From Candidatus Kapaibacterium sp. (GTDB taxonomy: Bacteria > Bacteroidota > Ignavibacteria > Kapaibacteriales > UBA2268), in the NCBI GenBank assembly GCA_026390675.1, contig JAPLFM010000204.1, forward strand, positions 1-39,268: a stretch of DNA of 39,268 nucleotides. Direction: 5' to 3'. This document shows positions 33,655 through 39,268 of the stretch, one piece after another. Numbering within the stretch: the first letter of the stretch is position 1; every line of letters begins with the position of its first letter. The position numbers were made by a program, and so were the translations under genes. Below the pieces are notes generated by a model. The model made no database searches. It was not told where the DNA came from and saw only the letters and a program-made list of their open reading frames with translations.

Positions 33655-34082
33655 AAGATAAATTTATTGGTGAATGGACTTTGATTAGCATGACAAATGA
33701 AAAATCAGATGGTACTATTACTTACCCAAATAGCCAAAATGTAAAAGGCCTGCTTTTATATACTAAAAATAATACTATGTCTGCTCAATTGGGCAATTTC
33801 AATAGAAATAAGTTTATATCTAATGATTTTAGATTTGGCACAAATGAAGAAATTATACCAGCTTTCAATGGATATATTTCATATTTTGGAACTTATGAGA
33901 TAAATGAAGAAAAACAATATATAATCCACCATATTGAAATGAGTTTATTTCCTAATTGGATTGGTACAAAAGTAAAAAGATACTTTGAATTTATTGATGA
34001 TTCACTAATCTTAAGAGCAACTGCTATTTCAGAAAATGGGATTTCAGTAATTCCTACTCTAACATGGAAAAGAAGAAATTAA
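33651..34082 (+). CDS. Lipocalin-like domain protein (Lipocalin_5 type), cytoplasmic
   Basis: A 143-aa protein without a signal peptide. It begins FIGEWTLISMTNEKSDGTIT, then YPNSQNVKGLLLYTKNNTMSAQL, and ends FEFIDDSLILRATA...TLTWKRRN. This is the pattern of the lipocalin-like domain (GTWxL, a YP-G-x-x-x-G-x-L-x-Y turn, M-S-x-Q, late L-T-W-x-R) found in small proteins of unknown ligand. The start overlaps the previous stop by 4 bp. It ends the five-gene operon, and its stop codon overlaps the stop of the convergent SulP gene by 2-4 bp, leaving no room for a terminator between them. Confidence 0.85.
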   Translation: MKDKFIGEWTLISMTNEKSDGTITYPNSQNVKGLLLYTKNNTMSAQLGNFNRNKFISNDFRFGTNEEIIPAFNGYISYFGTYEINEEKQYIIHHIEMSLFPNWIGTKVKRYFEFIDDSLILRATAISENGISVIPTLTWKRRN

Positions 34083-35746
34083 ATTGAATTTTTCCTTTTA
34101 TCTATTAATACTTCATTTGCTCTCTCTATTGCGTCATCAATTACAGTTAGTACATTTTTTTCACCAATTTTATTAATTAATCCAGCTCTTTCTAGTTCTT
34201 TGTAAATTTGTGGTTGTACTCCAGAAAGAATTAATTGAATTGATTTCTTACGTGATTCATGATAAAATTCCTCAATAACATGCAAACCAGTTTCATCGAT
34301 ATATGGAACAAATCTCATTCTAAGAATTAATACTTCTGGATTATTTTCAATTATTTTCATTTCTTGCTTGAACTTAGCAGCAGCACCAAAGAAAAAAGGT
34401 CCTTCAATTTCAAATACTTCAATGCCTTTTGGCAAAAAGTAACAACTTAGTGCTTTAGGATCATCTTTTTCATCTCTATTTTCGTCTCTAGGTAAAAGAT
34501 TTACTGATGTCATTTTAGACATTCTTTCCATAAATATAAATGCAGAAAGCATCATTCCTATTTCAATAGCAACAGTTAAATCAACTAAAACTGTAAGCAA
34601 AAATGATACGACAAGTACTATTGCATCTCTTTTGGGACCATTTAAAATAGAAACAAATGACTCCCATTCACTCATATTATAAGCTACAACTATTAGTATT
34701 CCAGCTAAACAAGCCATTGGGATATGAGAAGCTAATCCTCCAAAGAATAGCATTATCAACAGTAATGTTAGAGCGTGAATAATACCAGCAACTGGTGTTT
34801 TAGCACCATTTTTAACATTTGTAGCTGTTCGTGCAATTGCACCAGTAGCAGGAATGCCACCAAATAATGAAACAGTTATGTTAGCAAATCCCTGAGCTAC
34901 TAATTCCATATTTGATTTGTGTGTACTACCAATCATACCATCTGCTACAACTGCAGAAAGAAGTGATTCAATTCCACCCAATAGTGCTATTGTAAAAGCA
35001 GGCTGTATTAATTTTTGCAAGGTTGTGTAATCAATGTGAGGAAATGTAGGCATTGGAATTGTATTTGGTATTGCCCCAAATTTACTACCAATAGTCTCTA
35101 CTGGTAAATGGAAATATTGGACTACTAAAGTTGATCCAATAAGTGCTATCAAAGATCCAGGTATTTTTCTTGAAACTTTTGGAAATACTATTAAAATAAT
35201 AACTGTAGCAATTGTTATTACAAAAGAATAATTATTAATCCCTCCAAAATTGTTAAAATAGACGACCCATTTTTCAATAAAATCAGCTGGTACTGTTTTA
35301 ATTTGCAACCCTAAAAAATCTTTGATTTGTGAGCTGAAAATAATTAAAGCAATGCCAGAAGTAAAGCCAACAACTAAAGGGTGAGGAAAGAATTTTATTA
35401 TTGAACCAAGCCTAGCAAAACCCATTATCAAAAGCATAATTCCAGCAAGAAAAGTTGCTATTATTAAACCATTTACTCCATACTGCTGAACTATTCCATA
35501 AACTATTACAATAAAAGCACCGGTTGGTCCACCAATCTGAACCTTACTTCCTCCAAATGCTGAGATTATAAACCCAGCTATAACTGCTGTAATCAATCCT
35601 TTTTCTGGAGTGACTCCAGATGCTATTCCGAATGCAATAGCTAATGGAAGTGCAACTATACCAACTATGACACCAGCACTTAAGTCGGACATAAACTTTG
35701 ATTTGGAATAATCTTTTATTGAATCTACAAGTTGAGGTTTGAACAT
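34079..35746 (-). CDS. SulP-family anion transporter with STAS domain
   Basis: A 555-aa SLC26/SulP transporter. The N-terminal membrane domain shows the family features FMSDLSAGVIVGIVALPLAIAFGIASGV, GGSKVQIGGPTGAFIVIVYG and VAQGFANITVSLFGGIPATG, AIARTATNVKNGAKTPVAGI. It is followed by a cytoplasmic STAS domain from ~residue 440 (VFEIEGPFFFGAAAKF; VLILRMRFVPYIDETGLHVIEEF). Members carry sulfate, bicarbonate or other anions. Substrate cannot be assigned; no sulfate-assimilation gene or carbonic anhydrase is adjacent. Length is normal. The gene is convergent with the lipocalin-like gene, with a 4-bp overlap of 3' ends, and has a 140-bp AT-rich upstream region separating it from rsmI. Confidence 0.94.
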   Translation of the reverse strand: MFKPQLVDSIKDYSKSKFMSDLSAGVIVGIVALPLAIAFGIASGVTPEKGLITAVIAGFIISAFGGSKVQIGGPTGAFIVIVYGIVQQYGVNGLIIATFLAGIMLLIMGFARLGSIIKFFPHPLVVGFTSGIALIIFSSQIKDFLGLQIKTVPADFIEKWVVYFNNFGGINNYSFVITIATVIILIVFPKVSRKIPGSLIALIGSTLVVQYFHLPVETIGSKFGAIPNTIPMPTFPHIDYTTLQKLIQPAFTIALLGGIESLLSAVVADGMIGSTHKSNMELVAQGFANITVSLFGGIPATGAIARTATNVKNGAKTPVAGIIHALTLLLIMLFFGGLASHIPMACLAGILIVVAYNMSEWESFVSILNGPKRDAIVLVVSFLLTVLVDLTVAIEIGMMLSAFIFMERMSKMTSVNLLPRDENRDEKDDPKALSCYFLPKGIEVFEIEGPFFFGAAAKFKQEMKIIENNPEVLILRMRFVPYIDETGLHVIEEFYHESRKKSIQLILSGVQPQIYKELERAGLINKIGEKNVLTVIDDAIERANEVLIDKRKNSI

Positions 35747-35886
35747 ATTTTCGAAGTTAGTAAATAATTGTTATACAAAAATAACATATTTTCAAAGCAA
35801 ATAACTATAAGTGCTTTAAAAATTAGATGATAACTAAAACTTAACTAAACAAAAAAAAACTAATTTAGGTATGAATGTTAAAATCA

Positions 35887-36576
35887 CTATTTTTTTTCTT
35901 CTATTACTAAAACAAACTCTCCTTTTTGGTTTTCAGCTTTTTTTAAATAATTTAAAACTTCAGTAGCATTTCCTATTTTGAACGATTCGAACACTTTACT
36001 GATTTCACGAGCTAAACAAATTCTTCTTTCACCTAAACCAAACTCTTGAAGTTCATTTACAAATTTCAAAATCCTATGGCTAGATTCATAAACTATTACA
36101 GTTTCTTGTCTTTCAAGCATATTTTTAATAAAAGTTTGCCTTCCTTTTTTTTGAGGAGGAAAACCTAAAAAAGTAAAATTGTGAATTGCAAATCCACTTA
36201 CTGTTAAAGCAGGTACAAAAGCAGTTGCACCTGGCAATGGTACAATAAGTAAATTAAAGTGATTGCATAGATTTACAATTTTAAAACCTGGATCTGAAAT
36301 GCAAGGAGAGCCAGCATCACTTATTAAAGCTACTATTTTCCCACTTTGAATTAATTCTGCAATATAATGTGATTTATCTGCTTCATTATAATCGTGATAG
36401 CTTATTAATTTTTTTTCAATTTGATATTTCTTTAACATCATACCTGAGTGTCTAGTATCTTCACAAGCTATTAAGTCACACTCTTTGAGAACTCTTAATG
36501 CACGTAAAGTTATATCTTCCAAATTTCCTATCGGAGTTGGAACTAGATATAATCCTGCTTTTAATTTATTTTCCAT
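35887..36576 (-). CDS. rsmI: 16S rRNA 2'-O-ribose C1402 methyltransferase
   Basis: A 229-aa SAM-dependent enzyme of the tetrapyrrole-methylase fold. Signature segments: LYLVPTPIGNLEDITLRALRVL, CEDTRHSGMML, ISDAGSPCISDPGF, PLPGATAFVPALTVSG, FLGFPPQKKGRQ and a late VYESSHRILKFV. It methylates the 2'-OH of C1402 in the ribosomal decoding centre. The C-terminal domain is short, ending in GEFVLVIEEKK, as is common in Bacteroidota. The ATG at 36574-36576 overlaps the 3' end of tadA by 11 bp, so both RNA-modification genes are in one leftward transcript. Confidence 0.97.
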   Translation of the reverse strand: MENKLKAGLYLVPTPIGNLEDITLRALRVLKECDLIACEDTRHSGMMLKKYQIEKKLISYHDYNEADKSHYIAELIQSGKIVALISDAGSPCISDPGFKIVNLCNHFNLLIVPLPGATAFVPALTVSGFAIHNFTFLGFPPQKKGRQTFIKNMLERQETVIVYESSHRILKFVNELQEFGLGERRICLAREISKVFESFKIGNATEVLNYLKKAENQKGEFVLVIEEKK

Positions 36577-37081
36577 TTAGTCTTATTTCTTTAAAAAATT
36601 TTTTTATAATATATGAGCTTTCTTCTTTTAGAATATCAGGATAAACTTTTATCTGGTGATTTAATTCTTTATTTTCAATTATGTTTATCAAACCACCACA
36701 AGCACCAGCTTTGAAATCTGACGTGCCAAAATATAAGTTCTTTAATCTAGCCAATACAATTGCACCCGCACACATTGAACAAGGTTCTAATGTAACATAC
36801 AAGTTACATGTGTTTAAATTTTTATATCCTAGCTTTTTTATAGCTTTATTAATTGCTAAATACTCAGCATGAAATAAAGTATTATTGTATCTTTCTACTT
36901 GATTATGAGCTTTTGAAATTATCTGACCATTAAAAGATACAACAGCACCAATTGGTACATCATTATATCTCAATGCTTTGTTTGCTTCTCTTAAAGCTAC
37001 TTTCATTAGTTCAATATGAGTATATGTTTTCAAACTCTTGATATAATCCAATTTTTTAATAGCATTTACGTATTTAATCAT
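36566..37081 (-). CDS. tadA: tRNA-specific adenosine deaminase
   Basis: A 171-aa zinc deaminase converting A34 to inosine in tRNA-Arg(ACG). The zinc site is complete: HAE (His71, Glu73) and PCSMC (Cys101, Cys104), with the LRYNDVPIGAVV and YFGTSDFKAGACGG segments typical of TadA rather than guanine deaminase. The N-terminus is ~20 residues longer than usual (helix HIELMKVALREANKAL normally comes first), but the ATG at 37079-37081 is the first available start ahead of that helix. It is transcribed leftward with rsmI and divergent from the NifX-like gene, whose start is 32 bp away. Confidence 0.95.
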   Translation of the reverse strand: MIKYVNAIKKLDYIKSLKTYTHIELMKVALREANKALRYNDVPIGAVVSFNGQIISKAHNQVERYNNTLFHAEYLAINKAIKKLGYKNLNTCNLYVTLEPCSMCAGAIVLARLKNLYFGTSDFKAGACGGLINIIENKELNHQIKVYPDILKEESSYIIKKFFKEIRLNGK

Positions 37082-37112
37082 TAATTATTAGAAACAAACT
37101 AAAATAACAAAT

Positions 37113-37553
37113 ATGCAAAATGAATTTAAAGTCGCATTCGTTTCAACAAATAAAAAATCAATAAATGGTAGCTTTGGAGGCTCTAAATATTTTGAAGTTT
37201 TTACTATCAAAAATGGAGAAATTGAATTAAGAGAAACAAGAGAAACTTTTGTAGATAATGGAAACAAAGTTCTACCAAATATACTGACACCCTTAGATAA
37301 AAGCAATCAAAACAACGGAATAGCTAAAAGTTTTTCTTTAAATGTTGTAGATAAATCAAAAGAAAAACATTTAAAAATAGCTCGAACAATTAGTGATTGT
37401 GATTTTGTAGTTGCTCGTGGAATGTGTGCAAATGCTCACGATAGTATTTTGCAATTAAATATGAAGCCAATTCGCACTAAAGTTAAAACATTTGAAGAAG
37501 GTGTCAAACAAATAGCTAATGGTACAATCATTAGTTATGAATTAAATGAATAA
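37113..37553 (+). CDS. NifX/NifB-type dinitrogenase-cofactor domain protein (orphan)
   Basis: A 146-aa protein matching the Nitro_FeMo-Co domain seen in NifX, NafY and the C-terminus of NifB: start FKVAFVSTNKKSINGSFGGS, FEVFTIKNGEIELRETRET, then SDCDFVVARGMCANAHDSIL and FEEGVKQIANGTI. Two Cys residues (in DCDF and GMCANA) may bind an iron-sulfur or metal cluster. Proteins of this type also occur in organisms without nitrogenase, with unknown cluster-carrier roles. No nif genes are seen here. The gene is single, divergent from tadA, followed by a weak hairpin. Confidence 0.78.
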   Translation: MQNEFKVAFVSTNKKSINGSFGGSKYFEVFTIKNGEIELRETRETFVDNGNKVLPNILTPLDKSNQNNGIAKSFSLNVVDKSKEKHLKIARTISDCDFVVARGMCANAHDSILQLNMKPIRTKVKTFEEGVKQIANGTIISYELNE

Positions 37554-37565
37554 CTAATTTTAGTT
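37552..37565 (+). terminator. Weak terminator candidate at the NifX-like stop codon
   Basis: Palindrome AACTAA-TT-TTAGTT begins inside the stop codon and is followed by TTATCTATTTTTTG. The stem is all weak pairs except two, so confidence is low. Confidence 0.35.
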
Positions 37566-37631
37566 TTATCTATTTTTTGCCGATACCCTTTTGTATATTG
37601 CTAAATTTTTATCAGGGTTTTTTATTATTGA

Positions 37632-39268
37632 ATGAAAAAGATATCTCAAATATTATTGTTTTCTTTAATCTTATGCTTCATAACTAATACTTTATTGGTT
37701 TCCGAAAGTAAAATTAAATCTTTTTCTAATAGAAACTTAGGCTGGCAACTTAATACTTTTTATGAAAATAAAAATATATATCCAGATTCAGTTCTTTACT
37801 TTGCTAAACTAAGTAATGGTTTCATTTGGGTAACAAATCATTCTTTTATTACAGACAATTTTTCAATTTTAAATAACACAATTAATGGTAATGTAGTTAT
37901 TTATAATTTTGTAAATTCTAAGAAATCATCATTTGAAGCTAAATTAAATAATATTTCAGTTTCTGTAATCAAGTCTAATCTCAAATCAGAAATTCAAACA
38001 TTTTCTGAAATAACTCTTTTAAACTTATATAATAATATTGATTTAAGATTATATTTTGACAAACAATCTTTAAGATATGATTTTAAAGTTAATGAAAATG
38101 GAAAGTATAAAGATATTCAAATGCAAGTTTTGGGTGTGGATATAATTGATAATATTGATAATCAATTGACAATTAATTCTCAGTATGGTTCAATTATTCA
38201 CAAAAATTTGAAAGTATTTACAAAAGAAGATTGTATTGAACTGCAAAGTGCTTTCATTTTGAAAAATAATATTGTTAGTTTTGAGGTGAATTCTGAATTT
38301 AAAACTCCATTAATTATTGACCCCTTAGTTTATTCTACCTATCTTGGTGGCGATAATTTTGATTATGCTCAATCAATTACACATTCAAAAAACTTTGACT
38401 TATATATTACTGGTTTTACTTCATCTACAAACTTTCCAGTAACTGTAGGTGCTTATAGGGAATCTATAAGATTAAACAAAACTAGAGATCCGGATGTTTT
38501 TATTTGTAAATTTGATACCTTAGGAAATTTGATTCATTCTACATATTTTGGAAGTTTTTCTGAAGACAAACCTTCTGGAATTGTTGTAGATTCATTAGGA
38601 GATGTTATTATTAGTGGTTCTGTGAGAGAAACTCAAACTTTTCCAACAACTGATAGTTCATTTCAAAAAAAACATAATGGTGGTTTTGACACATTTATAG
38701 CAAAGTTTGATTCTACATTAAGTAAATTAAAGTATTGTACTTTATTAGGTGGCAGAAATGATGATTTTGCTCAATCAATTACTGTTGATACAGCCAACAA
38801 CATTATTGTTTGTGGGTATAGCACAATTGTAACTGATTCAATTTTATTTCCAGTTACTTATAATGCATATCAAAAAAATTCAAAAGGTAAAAATGATATT
38901 TTCATTACTAAAATAACACCTAAATTGGATAGTTTAATTTATTCAACTCTTATTGGTGGTTCTGAAGATGATTTTCCTCAAGACCTTATCCTTATTGACC
39001 AGAACAAACTTTTTATTGTTGGCTCAACAAGATCAAATGACTTTCCTCGAACTCAAAATGCCTTGGATATATCTTATAATGATTCAAGTGACAGTAGTCT
39101 TTCAGATATTTTTATTTTAGTTTTTAATATTGAAAATTTAGACATAGATTATGGAAGTTATTTTGGAGGGAGCAAAAAAGATGTTGCTTACTCTGTTATT
39201 AAAGATACTTTAATGAATTTTTATTTCACTGGTTTTACCGAAAGTCCAGACTTTCCAGTTAGTCTTAA
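37632..39268 (+). CDS. SBBP-repeat surface protein, N-terminal 545 residues (runs off the right edge)
   Basis: The ATG at 37632 opens a signal peptide (KKISQILLFSLILCFITNTL). About 210 residues of beta-rich N-terminal domain (GWQLNTFYENKNIYPDSVLYF opening; IIDPLVYSTYLGG at the end) are of the kind usually preceding SBBP repeats. Repeats follow: YSTYLGGDNFDYAQSIT, FDLYITGFTSSTNFPVTVGAY; TYFGSFSEDKPSGIVVDSLG; LLGGRNDDFAQSIT; LIGGSEDDFPQDLI; YFGGSKKDVAYSVI. The GG-D...G-T-x-S-x-x-FP pattern is the beta-propeller-like SBBP repeat. Bacteroidota/Chlorobiota members usually end in a T9SS sorting domain, which would lie outside the window. It is presumably exported to the cell surface; its role is unknown. 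Confidence 0.92.
   Translation, partial: MKKISQILLFSLILCFITNTLLVSESKIKSFSNRNLGWQLNTFYENKNIYPDSVLYFAKLSNGFIWVTNHSFITDNFSILNNTINGNVVIYNFVNSKKSSFEAKLNNISVSVIKSNLKSEIQTFSEITLLNLYNNIDLRLYFDKQSLRYDFKVNENGKYKDIQMQVLGVDIIDNIDNQLTINSQYGSIIHKNLKVFTKEDCIELQSAFILKNNIVSFEVNSEFKTPLIIDPLVYSTYLGGDNFDYAQSITHSKNFDLYITGFTSSTNFPVTVGAYRESIRLNKTRDPDVFICKFDTLGNLIHSTYFGSFSEDKPSGIVVDSLGDVIISGSVRETQTFPTTDSSFQKKHNGGFDTFIAKFDSTLSKLKYCTLLGGRNDDFAQSITVDTANNIIVCGYSTIVTDSILFPVTYNAYQKNSKGKNDIFITKITPKLDSLIYSTLIGGSEDDFPQDLILIDQNKLFIVGSTRSNDFPRTQNALDISYNDSSDSSLSDIFILVFNIENLDIDYGSYFGGSKKDVAYSVIKDTLMNFYFTGFTESPDFPVSL

Noticed and set aside
31496-34082. Complete prophage
   Set aside because: There are regulatory genes only. No integrase, terminase, capsid, tail or lysis gene is in the window, and flanks are ordinary chromosomal genes.

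Overview
The window is a low-GC (roughly 30% by eye), gene-dense bacterial chromosome segment. Its gene content points to the Bacteroidota/Chlorobiota side of the tree, plausibly an Ignavibacteria/Kapabacteria-like lineage. The indicators are type IX secretion (T9SS) style C-terminal domains, a PD40/OmpA-like lipoprotein resembling PorE, PKD and SBBP-repeat surface proteins, the short-chain threonine dehydrogenase typical of Bacteroidota, a single-chain GcvP, and a promoter of the Bacteroidota type (TTTG-N20-TATATTTG) in front of a fic gene. The phylum call is inference from families, not from a marker-gene tree.

Layout. 1-3.5 kb (minus): 5' end of uvrA, then an alr operon with two surface proteins, one a beta-propeller lipoprotein that may be BtuG-like. 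3.6-7.9 kb (plus): PorE-like lipoprotein, threonine dehydrogenase and an O-antigen ligase/polymerase-like membrane protein, ending at a perfect bidirectional terminator shared with serC (minus). 9.2-12.7 kb (plus): scpA-scpB-thioredoxin-flippase operon. 12.7-14.8 kb (minus): a small sulfur operon (SQR-like flavoprotein, DsrC/TusE, DsrE2) behind three N4-spaced palindromes, two of which look like Crp/Fnr-family operators. 15.5-20.1 kb: a lipoprotein, a patchwork intergenic region, and a broken dnaE. 20.2-27.0 kb: DUF255 protein, a surface protein with an internal sorting-like domain, a DCC-family protein and gcvP. 27.0-30.6 kb: fic flanked by three copies of a ~65-bp repeat, then a PKD/T9SS protein. 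30.6-31.5 kb: a gene-free, hairpin-rich repeat field. 31.5-34.1 kb: a phage-like regulatory switch with attached small genes. 34.1-39.3 kb: SulP transporter, rsmI, tadA, a NifX-like protein and the 5' part of an SBBP-repeat protein.

Two items stand out. (1) dnaE is interrupted at ~18.98-19.10 kb, where about 50 codons of the normal gene (including the helix-hairpin-helix stretch) are replaced by ~100 bp that translates as the C-terminal signature of phosphoheptose isomerase GmhA. The polymerase is thereby split into an 854-aa and a 344-aa frame. A second patchwork, a 111-bp near-copy of the flippase gene's 3' end fused to a copy of the sulfur-operon upstream region, lies just before dnaE. (2) At 31.5-34.1 kb a Mor-like activator and a small ORF diverge from a split phage-type repressor, in which an XRE helix-turn-helix protein and an S24/LexA-type protease domain (Ser121/Lys158) are separate, overlapping genes. 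Two identical-core operators lie 52 bp apart in between. The rightward operon continues through a four-cysteine DUF5522-type mini-protein and two lipocalin-like genes by overlapping start/stop codons.

Metabolically the window holds several glycine/serine/threonine genes (tdh, serC, gcvP), cell-wall and surface-polysaccharide genes (alr, ligase, flippase), translation-fidelity genes (tadA, rsmI, possibly tusE) and chromosome maintenance genes (uvrA, scpAB, dnaE). No tRNA, rRNA, CRISPR array, transposase or integrase was seen.
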